64,000 nucleotides of DNA from Melioribacteraceae bacterium 4301-Me (GCA_041538185.1 JBGORM010000003.1:1-64000), one strand, 5' to 3'. Positions 8,192 to 16,744 are shown, numbered from the stretch's first letter. Numbers and translations: made by a program. The notes: generated from the sequence alone by a model not told the origin.

Positions 8192-9271
8192 ATGAAAAAG
8201 AAAAACATTCGGAAAGTGGTAAGCAGTAAGAAAAGTTTATTAACAACCATTCTGTTAATATTCTCCTTGATTTGTTTAATAGTTTGTAAAAGTAATTCCG
8301 ATAGTAACAGAAAAATTATAAGTCATGAAGTTATAGGCTCGGACTCATTGGGATATGTGAGAGATATGGTTATTTGCAATGACTATTTAGTATTGCTAGA
8401 TGTAAAACCTTTAAATAGAATGAAAAACCAGCTTAGAGTATATGATTTGAAAAATTTTAATTTTCTATACTCAACTGGTAAAGTTGGTTCCGGGCCAGGA
8501 GAGTTTTTGCAAGGTATGTCATTGAATAAAATAGCTTATGGTAAAGGTGGTTTTTCTTTACTGGACTTGTCATATAAGAAAGTAATTATTTTTCAACCGG
8601 ATAACTCAGGCAGATTAACCTATTCGAAAGCAATACAACTAAAAGAAGGCCGCGCTTATATGCCAGTAATTGTAAATGATTCAACAATATTTAGTTTAGG
8701 CCTTGAGTTGTTTAGTGGAAGATTTGCCGTATACAATTCTTTAGGTAATATGATAGAAACACTCGGCGAACTGCCACCAGGTAAAGAAAAAGATACACCT
8801 GTGCCAGTCCATCAACAAGCATGTAAGGGATTGATGAGAATGACTCCAGATGGAGAAAAATTAGTTGTAAGTTATCAGTTTGCTGAATTGATAGATATTT
8901 ATAACACTGAAGGAGTTTTATTGAGAAGAATTACTGGGAGAATTGGAATGCCCAAATATAGGCCTATTGTAAGAAATGGATACCCGACCTTTATTATTAA
9001 TGAGGAGACAATTTTGGGTTATTTAGATATAGAGGTTACGAATAAATATATAATTGCGTTGTTTTCAGGTGAGTCAGCTTCTACTGCGCAATACGAAAGT
9101 GATAAAATTAGAGTGTATACTTTAGTAGATGGTGATTTGATAAAAACAAATGTTTTAGATACGAAAATTTCACAAATAGAAATAGATGTCGTTAACAATA
9201 GATTATTGGCTGTTAGTTATTTCCCATTTCCAAAAGTTTATTCTTTTGATTTACAAAAAATGCTTTACTAA
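8192..9271 (+). CDS. 6-bladed beta-propeller lipoprotein
   Basis: The 359-residue product has a basic N-terminus, a hydrophobic stretch and a lipobox-like LIVC (Cys about residue 33). The GKVGSGPGEF family signature is near residue 98, and blade-like strands continue to the C-terminus (SYFPFPKVYSFDL). It follows peptide copy A and is not followed by a thioredoxin gene; the next sequence is a scrap of the Wzy-like gene and then peptide copy B. Sequence divergence from its paralogues is high even though the neighbouring peptide leaders are nearly identical. Confidence 0.8.
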   Translation: MKKKNIRKVVSSKKSLLTTILLIFSLICLIVCKSNSDSNRKIISHEVIGSDSLGYVRDMVICNDYLVLLDVKPLNRMKNQLRVYDLKNFNFLYSTGKVGSGPGEFLQGMSLNKIAYGKGGFSLLDLSYKKVIIFQPDNSGRLTYSKAIQLKEGRAYMPVIVNDSTIFSLGLELFSGRFAVYNSLGNMIETLGELPPGKEKDTPVPVHQQACKGLMRMTPDGEKLVVSYQFAELIDIYNTEGVLLRRITGRIGMPKYRPIVRNGYPTFIINEETILGYLDIEVTNKYIIALFSGESASTAQYESDKIRVYTLVDGDLIKTNVLDTKISQIEIDVVNNRLLAVSYFPFPKVYSFDLQKMLY

Positions 9272-9317
9272 AATTTTTTGTGGGATTGTTCTGATAAAAG
9301 ATAAAAATCACAGTATT

Positions 9318-9383
9318 AAGCTAATGAAAGAACTGATAAAAATTTGTCTTTTAAATAACTCCGCACTAAGCGGAGCTAAATAA
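9318..9383 (+). pseudogene. Remnant of the 3' end of the Wzy/TPR gene
   Basis: The last codons read as MKELIK...NNSALSGAK and align with MKEEIK...LTDSALSGAK at the end of the Wzy-like gene (7690-7776). The DNA after it (AATAAACAAAAATAATGGAGG) continues the same alignment into the peptide leader. There is no start or upstream coding sequence, so this is a leftover carried along when the peptide leader was duplicated. Confidence 0.7.
9359..9375 (+). repeat. Perfect hairpin ahead of the peptide ribosome site
   Basis: CTCCGC-ACTAA-GCGGAG has a perfect six-pair stem. It sits 19 bases before the GGAGGT (9395-9400) of the peptide at 9406, at the same place as the hairpin at 7752. The two stems differ by one base that converts a G-T pair to a G-C pair, so the structure is kept. 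Confidence 0.55.
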
Positions 9384-9405
9384 ACAAAAATAATGGAGGT
9401 ATAAA

Positions 9406-9714
9406 ATGGTACAGTTAATTAAAAAGCACCGTTCTAAGGCAGCCGAGCTTGTCGGTGCTGCATTATTTGTTCTGCTAATGTTTTTTAATTTGCAGATAGC
9501 AACAAACCCAAACAGCAATGGAGATATTGATTTGTTTGGACTGAAGATTTCACTTTTTGCGCCGTCGGTTTATGCTACGGGAGGTGTTTGTCCGTCATGT
9601 CCCTATCAATATGAAATTCGGATAAATCCATCTAACACTTGTCCAAGTGGATATTGGTATAATTGTTGGACATATGGTCATGAGTGCCAGACTTCTGTTA
9701 GTGGTTGTGCATAG
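9406..9714 (+). CDS. Cys-rich peptide with long conserved leader, copy B
   Basis: The 102-residue product has a perfect ribosome site (GGAGGT, six bases before ATG). The leader differs from copy A by only a handful of residues (for example MVQLIKKHRSKAAELVGAAL) and ends SVYAT. The mature part of about 44 residues has six cysteines (VCPSCPYQYE..., NTCPSG, YNCW, HECQ, SGCA), is tyrosine/tryptophan-rich and shares nothing with copy A. It is followed by a strong hairpin (9723-9753) and a frameshifted propeller gene. An exported, probably disulfide-bonded peptide is inferred. Confidence 0.8.
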   Translation: MVQLIKKHRSKAAELVGAALFVLLMFFNLQIATNPNSNGDIDLFGLKISLFAPSVYATGGVCPSCPYQYEIRINPSNTCPSGYWYNCWTYGHECQTSVSGCA

Positions 9715-9722
9715 AATTCAAG

Positions 9723-9753
9723 AATGGGTTCATTGATTACCTTTGAACCCATT
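9723..9753 (+). terminator. Ten-pair hairpin between peptide B and its propeller
   Basis: AATGGGTTCA (9723-9732) pairs perfectly with TGAACCCATT (9744-9753) across an 11-base loop. No long T run follows directly (ACTTTAT), so it may be a partial terminator or an RNA-stability hairpin that lets the peptide be made in excess over the propeller. Confidence 0.5.
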
Positions 9754-9795
9754 ACTTTATAATACAACAATACAATAAAACAAGGGAAATTCTAA

Positions 9796-10838
9796 ATGAC
9801 GGCAAGTTTGTATTTATATATATATTTGTTATTAGTATGCCCTATTATGTTTTGTTTTTGCCAAGATGAAAAGAGTGTACTGAATCATAAGGTTAGTGAA
9901 AAAAAAATTATTCTGAGTTCGAATTTTGATGAAGCCTTTACTAAATACAAAGAATTCATAATTGATACAACTATAAAAGTAGGCGATATAGTATCATTAG
10001 ATATAAATAATAACAGTATTCTAATTTCTGATTACATTGGACAAAAAGTTTTCATTATTGATTTTAACGGCAGATTAAAAAAATACTTACTCCAGAACCA
10101 TGTAATCCTGGATTCCACTGGGTCCCTGTTTCAGCAAAGTTTATTAATAATAAAATCTATGTTATTAATGCTGCCCCATGGGGGTATAGATTTGATGAAA
10201 ATGGTAATTGTCTTGGAAGAATGGAAGCATCTTTTCTGCCACCCAAACATTTAACTGGTTTTGGGAGTGATAAACTAATTGGGTACTATGCCATAGATAA
10301 GAAATTGTCAATAAAAATATTAAGTTCTTTAGGTAAAGAAGAAGCTTCATTTGGTGTGTTTCCATCAGAATATAAAAATTTTATCTATCGATTTGAAGCT
10401 GGTGGATTAGTAGTAGATAAGTATAAAAATATTTATCAAATGAATGTATCTAGTCCTGAAATTTATAAATATAATAAGGAAGGGAAATTGATTAAGATTT
10501 TTGATAACTATTCTAAGCGTTTTAGATATTTACAAAAAGATTTAAGTGATGATCCAATCTCTATAATAAACGAAACAAAAAATCTAAAAGATATTTCGTT
10601 GGCGGAGAGGCTATTTTTACTAAACGAAAAAACACTATTAATTAAACTTAGACACAAAAACAATTTCGGTATATTGCTGCTAAATTTGGAAGGAAAATTA
10701 TTACATGAACATGAATTTGAACTAAAAGATAATTTGGTATGTGCAAAAAATAATTACTTAATTTTTATTAAAAATCAACAGGTTGCAAAAGACAGTATCT
10801 ATGTTAATCCAATATTAATTATATATAAATTAAAATAA
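9796..10838 (+). pseudogene. 6-bladed beta-propeller lipoprotein, frameshifted at a poly-A tract
   Basis: The first frame runs from ATG 9796 (AAGGGA upstream) to 10254. It begins with a hydrophobic lipoprotein-like signal (MFCFC) and reads through propeller sequence up to FIIDFNGRLKK. From about 10084 the coherent protein continues in another frame (KKILTPEPCNPGFHWVPV... then WGYRFDENGNCLGRMEASF) to the stop at 10838. The switch falls on AAAAAAA (10077-10083): one more A would restore a single ORF of about 347 residues. It is therefore a disrupted gene, an assembly error or a slippery on/off switch. The usual GPGEF signature is not present. Confidence 0.75.
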
Positions 10839-10851
10839 TTATTAACTCCAT

Positions 10852-11442
10852 ATGAATAAAGCCAATAGATGTAACCTTTATAAATATGCTTTCTTTTTAG
10901 TATTGACCCTTTCCATTACTATCATTAATCTTTTATACCAAATGAACAAAAACAACAATAATAATCGGTTTCATACTAAAGAAGAACAAAGGTATAACTC
11001 TTTATTTCTTTCTCAAAAAATACAAGGTACTGTAATTTTAAATAAAAAGGGAAAACTTCTCAAAGAAAACAAAGAAATGGAAATTAACTTTGCGAAAACC
11101 ACCTTAGTAATAATATTGTCTAAATTAGGTTGTAGCCAATGCCAAACTCGAGAAATTTGAAACGTTAGAAGTGTAAAAAAATTCTTAAGAAATACGAACG
11201 TTTTTTGCATTGCAAATAAAAAAGAAACTGACTTATTAAGAATAATAAGTCGAACTTTAGAAATTGATTTTCCTTTAATTACTGTAGATGATAAAAATTT
11301 TAGGGATTTATCATTTTCTGAGACTTATCCACAAGTTTATTTAATAAAAAATAACAGAATTTTAGCGTCATTATTTGCTATACCTGGAGACGATCAATTT
11401 TCAGAGAATTTTTATAATACAATAAAAAACATCATATTTTAA
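10852..11442 (+). pseudogene. Membrane-anchored thioredoxin-like protein with internal stop
   Basis: From ATG 10852 the frame encodes a membrane anchor (FFLVLTLSITIINLLY) and a thioredoxin-type domain with Cys94-Ser-Gln-Cys97 after TTLVIILSKLG. A TGA at 11158-11160 interrupts it four codons after the CxxC. The same frame then continues without further stops through IDFPLITVDD and TYPQVYLIKNNRILASL to a TAA at 11440-11442, matching the paralogue at 16100 throughout (IPLYYVDD, CPQVLLVEKGIVVSAF). A single change from a leucine codon would explain the stop. TGA is not at a CxxC position, so selenocysteine is unlikely. Confidence 0.75.
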
Positions 11443-11533
11443 TGGTTATGTATATAAATCCTGAAATTACTCCTTTAATCGTTAGATTATATTTCTAGCT
11501 AGTAAATTAAAATTTGTTTTAACGCTTAAAAAA

Positions 11534-11863
11534 TTGAGTGCAGTTAAAAATTTTGAGAAAGCTTATCAAGTATTGAAAATCGAAGGCGGTATTTATTTAA
11601 TTATACGGCATAGTTTCGGCGCAGCATTATTTGTTCTGCTAATGTTTTTTAATCTGCAGATAGCAACAAACCCAAACAGCAATGGAGATATTGATTTGTT
11701 TGGACTGAAGATTTCGCTTTTTATGCCGTCGGTTTATGCAACTGCTAGTTGTAAAGCTGAATTGAAATGTGGCACAAGCGGCACCGTTAGTTGTAGCGGG
11801 GATAGAGAATGCCGCATTTTAGGTAGTTGTGTTTACTGTGATTCAGTAAGCGCATGTTGTTGA
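11534..11863 (+). CDS. Cys-rich peptide, copy C, with leader fused to a Wzy/TPR scrap
   Basis: The 3' part encodes the conserved leader from FGAALFVLLMFF to SVYAT and then a new mature part of about 39 residues with eight cysteines (SCKAELKCGT..., SCSGDRECRILGSCVYCD, ACC). The usual basic N-terminus is missing; in its place the frame runs back into NFEKAYQVLKIEGG, which matches the TPR region of the Wzy-like gene (FEQAYPALKSEGE, around 7330-7370). The frame opens with TTG at 11534, which has no ribosome site. Whether it is expressed is doubtful; it is either an in-frame chimaera or a silent donor copy. Confidence 0.6.
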   Translation: MSAVKNFEKAYQVLKIEGGIYLIIRHSFGAALFVLLMFFNLQIATNPNSNGDIDLFGLKISLFMPSVYATASCKAELKCGTSGTVSCSGDRECRILGSCVYCDSVSACC

Positions 11864-11892
11864 ATTTTGTCATTCTAATTTTAAGTACCATT

Positions 11893-11950
11893 CTCTATGC
11901 ATCAATACAGTAAATTCTTTTTCATTCAATTTGATGCATAGAGGTATTTT
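11893..11950 (+). terminator. Strong terminator-like hairpin between peptide C and its propeller
   Basis: CTCTATGCATCAA (11893-11905) pairs perfectly with TTGATGCATAGAG (11931-11943), and TACC/GGTA extend the stem with a small interruption. It is followed by TATTTTTTAT, as in a Rho-independent terminator. It lies just before the ribosome site of the propeller at 11972, so some read-through or a separate promoter is needed for that gene. Confidence 0.65.
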
Positions 11951-11971
11951 TTATAAATATTGAGGTTACAA

Positions 11972-12988
11972 ATGAGAATAAAATTTGTCTTATTATCTTT
12001 AATATTAGTAGCCTTATTGCTTTGCACATGTACTAAAAGTAAAGAATATATAGTGGAAGCTCCAATTGTGAAAAAAACAATATTAGAAGACAGCTCATAT
12101 ATTTCTTTCGCCTACAATATAATTTTTTATAAAAATAAGTATTATGTATCTGACTTGGATAATTATAGAGTATTAATATTAGACACAAATTTAACATATG
12201 TTAACTCAATTGGTAAATATGGCAAAGGACCTGGTGAATTTACTGCAGTTACAGAAATCTATATTGATAATGATACACTATATGCGTTTGATCCAAATAA
12301 GAATAAGTTTAATGTGTTTAGTATAGATGGTAATTTCATTAAAGAACTTGAGGTGCAATATCCTGTTTATCGTAAATTCTTTGTATCTAAGGGTCAAATA
12401 GTTTTTTGTCACCCATATAGCGAGGAACCAATTGTAATGGTAAACAAAAACGGTGAGCTGATAAGTTCTTTTGGTCATCTAACAAATAAATATAGTGATG
12501 AACAAAAGTATTCTACTAATCAGTGGGATGTTTTATATGATGAAAAGAACATTGTTTTGGTAAATATCACGGATCCAGTGATTGATATATATACTAACGA
12601 CCTGTCTTTTGTCAAAAGAATAGATTTATCAGATAAAGGTTTTTTTGCTTCAATGTATGAATTTAAAAACGAAAAAATTAGAAAAAACGCAAGCATGAAA
12701 AGGAACACTTTTAGTATTATTAAAGATTCATATTTGAGCAATAATAAAGTATATATGGTGTATTTCGATAGAACAAAAGACAAAACATACGCTAATAAAT
12801 TATTAATCTACGATTATAAAAGTAATAACTTGAGTTTACCAGTTATTTTAATGTCTTCCACTAATGAGAGCATGAAATTTATTACAGCAATATCAGTGCA
12901 TAATGGTAATGTGGTAGTTTATGACAGAGACACGGGTGTGCTTGCTAAGTACAAGTTCAGTCAGGAGGTTAATAATGAAAAATTATAA
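11972..12988 (+). CDS. 6-bladed beta-propeller lipoprotein
   Basis: The ATG at 11972 is preferred over the in-frame TTG at 11960 because GAGGT (11963-11967) lies just before it. The protein has about 338 residues, with a signal ending in a lipobox (VALLLCTC). The GKYGKGPGEF signature is near residue 82, followed by a blade (IDNDTLYAFDPNKNKFNVFS) and repeats of the same pattern. It overlaps the broken thioredoxin gene at 12975 by 14 bases, indicating an operon. It is intact, unlike its redox partner. Confidence 0.8.
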   Translation: MRIKFVLLSLILVALLLCTCTKSKEYIVEAPIVKKTILEDSSYISFAYNIIFYKNKYYVSDLDNYRVLILDTNLTYVNSIGKYGKGPGEFTAVTEIYIDNDTLYAFDPNKNKFNVFSIDGNFIKELEVQYPVYRKFFVSKGQIVFCHPYSEEPIVMVNKNGELISSFGHLTNKYSDEQKYSTNQWDVLYDEKNIVLVNITDPVIDIYTNDLSFVKRIDLSDKGFFASMYEFKNEKIRKNASMKRNTFSIIKDSYLSNNKVYMVYFDRTKDKTYANKLLIYDYKSNNLSLPVILMSSTNESMKFITAISVHNGNVVVYDRDTGVLAKYKFSQEVNNEKL

Positions 12989-13485
12989 GCCAGTTATTAC
13001 TGGCAGTATTATAATTGTGTTGTTATTTATAACATATTATAATTATAAATCAAGTCGTAATATAGCTAACGAAAACAAGACTTATAGAATTTTTAGAGTA
13101 GATATTAACGATATTAAGAGTAGGATTAGAGAGAAGAATTTCATATTATTTTACTGCAATAAGAACAGATTGTGGTGGTTGTATTAAACTCGGATATGAA
13201 ATAATTAATAACCTAAAGAAAAGAAATAGCGAGAAAAATATAAGTTCTTTCATTACAATAGGACAGATTGAAAAATTCAGAAATGATAGTATATTATATA
13301 AAAACAAAGTGCCTATTTTACTAGATGTAACAGGATATATTCAAAAAAGTCTTCATAACATCTCGACCCCAGTAATAATATTTGGCTTTACGGATAGTTC
13401 TGGTACTGCTATCAAAATTAAAAATAATAATACAACAGAAAAGATAATAAGAGATATAGTAAAACAGCTGGGGATCAAATATTAG
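12975..13485 (+). pseudogene. Membrane-anchored thioredoxin-like protein, frameshifted
   Basis: ATG 12975 follows AGGAGGT (12963-12969) and opens a membrane segment (VITGSIIIVLLFITYY). The frame breaks after KNFILF at a TTTT run (13149-13152). Removing one T gives FTAIRTDCGGCIKLGYE with a CxxC (Cys-Gly-Gly-Cys), then SFITIGQIEKF, KVPILLDVTGYI and STPVIIFGF, a normal thioredoxin-fold pattern ending at the TAG at 13483-13485. In its present form only a 70-residue fragment would be made, without the active site. It is directly followed by peptide copy D. Confidence 0.75.
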
Positions 13486-13504
13486 AAAATGTCAAAAGAA
13501 AAAG

Positions 13505-13777
13505 GCAGCCGAGCTTGTCGGTGCTGCATTATTTGTTCTGCTAATGTTTTTTAATTTGCAGATAGCAACAAACCCAAACAGCAATGGAGATATTGATTTG
13601 TTTGGACTGAAGATTTCGCTTTTTATGCCGTCGGTTTATGCAACGGGAGGTAGTAATGGATATGGTAAATGGGTATATTATCCGAGCCATGGTTTGTGCC
13701 GTTTTGAGCCTATTTCATTAGGTGATAGGTGGGAATGTACAGGGCTGTGGAGTTGGACTGTATGTTCACCTCAGTGA
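13505..13777 (+). pseudogene. Cys-rich peptide, copy D, with 5'-truncated leader
   Basis: From 13505 the DNA is almost identical to copy B (GCAGCCGAGCTTGTCGGTGC onward) through the leader end SVYATGG. The first ten codons and the ribosome site of the leader are gone; the sequence abuts the stop of the thioredoxin pseudogene. The only ATG in frame, at 13544, lies within the hydrophobic core, although an ATT at 13481 is in frame. The mature part has three cysteines and many aromatics (GKWVYYPSHGLC, WSWTVC). The odd cysteine count and lost start suggest a silent or decaying copy. A terminator follows at 13793. Confidence 0.65.
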
Positions 13778-13792
13778 TAAACTAATAAGCTT

Positions 13793-13826
13793 AGCCGGCA
13801 ATTTAAATTTGCCGGCTACTTTTTTT
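13793..13826 (+). terminator. Rho-independent terminator after peptide D
   Basis: AGCCGGCAA (13793-13801) pairs perfectly with TTGCCGGCT (13809-13817), followed closely by seven T (13820-13826). This is the clearest intrinsic terminator of the array and again lies between a peptide and its downstream propeller. Confidence 0.85.
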
Positions 13827-13851
13827 ACTTCCAATAACAATGGGCCATATT

Positions 13852-14937
13852 ATGAAAAAATATTTATCTATGCTTATCGTTATATTGTTAATAGCTTGTA
13901 ATTCAGATGAATTTAAAAGTAAGATAACAACAGAGGATTTAGGGACATTAGAACCAAATAAGAAACTCCAGCGCTTAAGCAAGTTTAATAATTTTGGAGA
14001 TATTTTTACTTTGAAAAGAAAAGTGCAGTTGGAAACAACTTTGCAAAATGTAATGGGTAGGCCATGGTCGGTTATTATTCAGAATGATAGAATTATCATT
14101 ATAGATTTGATAACTGCAAAGTCAATTTTTGTGTTTTCTGGTAGTGGTAGGTATATAGGCACAATCGGTAGGGTAGGAGATGGTCCAGGTGAGTTTAGAA
14201 GCCCAAATCTCGCAGCTTTAGTAAGCGATAAATTATTTATTTATGATCCAATTTTATCACGGATTTCGGTTTTTAGTGTAAATGATAGAAATTATTTAAG
14301 AAGTTGGGGAGTCAGAAACTTTTATGAATCAATGACAACTGTCAATGGAAAACTTGCCATGTTGAATAGAGTTGGTCAAGGGTACGAAACTGATTTTGAA
14401 ATTTTCGATTCTTTGGGCAATAAAATTTCATCCAGTACTTTTCCCAAGTCTTTATCTGAAGAAAAAAGAAGGTTCATGTTTGGGGGTAGTTTTAGGTTAA
14501 GTAGTTACAACAATAAGTTATTATATATAGGAGCTGATGAGTTTAAAATAATCTGCTATGACATAAATGCTGGTAAAGTATTATGGATAAGTCAAGAGAT
14601 ACCTTCCGTTTTAAAGGTTCCTAAAGAGTTGCCTCCAAACTTTGGCGAATTAGGAATAAATAGAATAAAATGGTTAAAGAATAATTATTCTTCACTATTA
14701 GACTTTTTCTGCTTTAATAATGGTTTAATTATTGTTTTAGCAGATGATTATTTTTTATTATATGACAATAATGGCAATTTTATTACTGCAGTAAAAAGTC
14801 CTAATGATAAAGATTATTTTACTACAGATGGTAATTATCTTTACGAAATTACTGAGCCATACATTAATGATAATAAAGATGTAGTTAATCCTAAAGTTTA
14901 TGTATATGAAGTGGCAAATGCAGAATTAAATTATTGA
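13852..14937 (+). CDS. 6-bladed beta-propeller lipoprotein
   Basis: The ATG at 13852 places MKKYLSMLIVILLIAC at the N-terminus, a typical lipoprotein signal; the in-frame ATG at 13840 would only add MGHI. The GRVGDGPGEF signature is near residue 107, followed by LFIYDPILSRISVFS and later blades (LFDSLGNKIS, LLYDNNGNFITAVK). About 361 residues. It stands directly downstream of a terminator and is followed after 20 bases by a second propeller gene (14958), the only place in the array with two propellers in tandem and no peptide between them. Confidence 0.8.
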   Translation: MKKYLSMLIVILLIACNSDEFKSKITTEDLGTLEPNKKLQRLSKFNNFGDIFTLKRKVQLETTLQNVMGRPWSVIIQNDRIIIIDLITAKSIFVFSGSGRYIGTIGRVGDGPGEFRSPNLAALVSDKLFIYDPILSRISVFSVNDRNYLRSWGVRNFYESMTTVNGKLAMLNRVGQGYETDFEIFDSLGNKISSSTFPKSLSEEKRRFMFGGSFRLSSYNNKLLYIGADEFKIICYDINAGKVLWISQEIPSVLKVPKELPPNFGELGINRIKWLKNNYSSLLDFFCFNNGLIIVLADDYFLLYDNNGNFITAVKSPNDKDYFTTDGNYLYEITEPYINDNKDVVNPKVYVYEVANAELNY

Positions 14938-14957
14938 GTGCTTAGTGAGGTCTCTCA

Positions 14958-16096
14958 ATGAATAAAAATCATAGAATATCTCTCTTGTATCTACTTATAC
15001 TTTTCACCATAATCCTATCTTCTTGTGATGATAGACAGAATCAAACAAATAACTTACCTCAAAGTTCGAATCCGAAAGAATATCCTAAGATTGAAATAAA
15101 ACTTGGCAACAAGATACACAAAGTATCTTTGAATTATAAGGTGAATAAGCAATCAAAGGAAAAAAGAAAATTTGTTGATATAAAAATGACACATTTATTT
15201 AAGATTGGCAGCATCCAGGATACTATTTTTTATTATCCAACCTTTGCAATATCAGATAACTCAGGAAATATCTATGTGCTCGATATGCAGGATGGCTCAG
15301 TGAAAAAATTTGACAGTAATGGTGTATTTATTAGAAAATACGGTAGAAGGGGTAAAGGTCTAGGTGAGTTTATGTCTCCCTTTAGAATAGATGTCTCTGA
15401 AGATGGTAAACTATTGGTATTGGATCCGAATCTTAGAAAGTGTGAAATATTAGATGGTGATAAAACAAAACAATTCAAACTGACCTCAATGCCAACGGGA
15501 GCTTGCTTTGTTGATTCAAAGTCTTTTGTACATTACAAATGATTGGTCCCTTTGATTATTCTGCATTAATAAAATATGATATCGTAAATGGAAACTCGAC
15601 TGAGTGTCAAAATCTTATACTTAATAATACAGGTGTAAATTTAGGACCACTTGCTTTCTTGAATGGAGACATCTATAGAATTGATAAAAACGGTTTTCTG
15701 TATGTACCTGTATTTATGAACCATTTCGTCAAATATTCCATTGATGGAAAAATTATTTATGCCCGTAATACAATCGAGAATATTAAATTACCATCTGTTG
15801 ATAGGGATAATGCCAAAATGGTGGACTTTAGATTGCCTGAAGAGTACACATCCTCCTGGAGGTCATTTGTCACTGGTGATAAATTATATAATGTAAGCTA
15901 CCAGGCGAGGAAAAAGAAAACCACGGGTACAGATTATGTTATAGATGCATATGCTATTTCAAATGGTGATTACCTGTATTCTTTCACATTGTCAGATATG
16001 GATATATTGAGAAATATTTATATGGATAAAGAAAGGTTATATTTATTAAAGGATAACCTTGAGCTAGAAGTTCTTAGTTATAAAATTGAAGAGTAG
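14958..16096 (+). pseudogene. 6-bladed beta-propeller lipoprotein split by a frameshift
   Basis: The first part (14958-15542, GAGG ribosome site at 14947-14950) has a lipoprotein signal (LFTIILSSC) and the GRRGKGLGEF signature near residue 130. It ends in FVHYK-stop. The second part (15539-16096) starts at an overlapping ATG with IGPFDYSALIKYD and carries the C-terminal blades, ending IDAYAISNGDYLYSFTL as in the intact propeller at 4539. One extra base at the junction (AAATGA, 15537-15542) would join them into about 379 residues. It is a split gene or an assembly error; the four-base overlap could also allow coupled translation of two halves. Confidence 0.7.
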
Positions 16097-16099
16097 CTT

Positions 16100-16711
16100 A
16101 TGAACAGTATTTATAAATACGGTTTTTATGCTTTTATAATAATTTCCTTTTCACTTTTTAATATGTGGAATATATCACGCACTCGTTCAAAGGAAGAACT
16201 GAAGGTTGAAAAAGAAAAAAACGAAAAAAGAATTTCTTCACTCCTACAGTCAAATATAGTATTAAGAAGAAATATACATGAGGTGACGGGGTACGAACCA
16301 ATAAATGCAAAAAATTTTAGTATAATAAAACAAGACTCAAGCTACCTTATAGCTTTATTGTCTGATTTTGATTGTTCAAAATGCCAGGAGAATGAACTGT
16401 TGAAACTGCAGAAAATAAAACCGCAGTTGGAAACAAAAGGAATAAAAGTAGTTTGCATAACTACGAAAAACAAAGTAAACCAGATATATTCGCAAATGAA
16501 ATTTCTTAAGCTGAATATACCGCTATATTATGTTGATGATAATATTTTAAGAGAACAACTTTCATTTGATGAAAAATGTCCTCAAGTATTATTAGTAGAG
16601 AAAGGTATTGTAGTTTCGGCATTTAAACCAGTCACAAAAGATTTTCAATTTTCAGAGTTGTTCTACGAACGGTTATTAAAAAAGCTGCAAAATACTGATG
16701 GTGGACAATAA
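16100..16711 (+). CDS. Membrane-anchored thioredoxin-fold protein (CSKC)
   Basis: The 203-residue product has an N-terminal membrane segment (residues 8-24), a charged coiled stretch (about 28-60) and a thioredoxin-type domain with Cys92-Ser-Lys-Cys95 after YLIALLSDFD. A cis-proline-like loop follows (DEKCPQVLLVEKG, about residues 157-169). This is the intact reference for the broken paralogues at 10852 and 12975. It starts four bases after the propeller stop and is followed by the NlpC/P60 gene. A periplasmic thiol-disulfide role is inferred from the motif and topology. Confidence 0.7.
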   Translation: MNSIYKYGFYAFIIISFSLFNMWNISRTRSKEELKVEKEKNEKRISSLLQSNIVLRRNIHEVTGYEPINAKNFSIIKQDSSYLIALLSDFDCSKCQENELLKLQKIKPQLETKGIKVVCITTKNKVNQIYSQMKFLKLNIPLYYVDDNILREQLSFDEKCPQVLLVEKGIVVSAFKPVTKDFQFSELFYERLLKKLQNTDGGQ

Positions 16712-16744
16712 TTATTAGAAACGTGAATCATAGATGATTTTGTA

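Noticed and set aside
9186..9383. Short open frame after the propeller at 8192
   Set aside because: Its first half overlaps the propeller in another frame and its end is only the leftover 3' end of the Wzy-like gene.
11158..11160. In-frame TGA read as selenocysteine
   Set aside because: The TGA is four codons after an intact CSQC, not at a redox position, no SECIS-like hairpin is apparent, and the paralogue at 16100 has an ordinary residue there. A nonsense mutation is simpler.
7799..13777. Diversity-generating retroelement as cause of the variable peptides
   Set aside because: Leader constancy with a variable end suggests it, but there is no reverse transcriptase or template repeat in the window, and the variable parts differ in length and by far more than adenine-directed changes.
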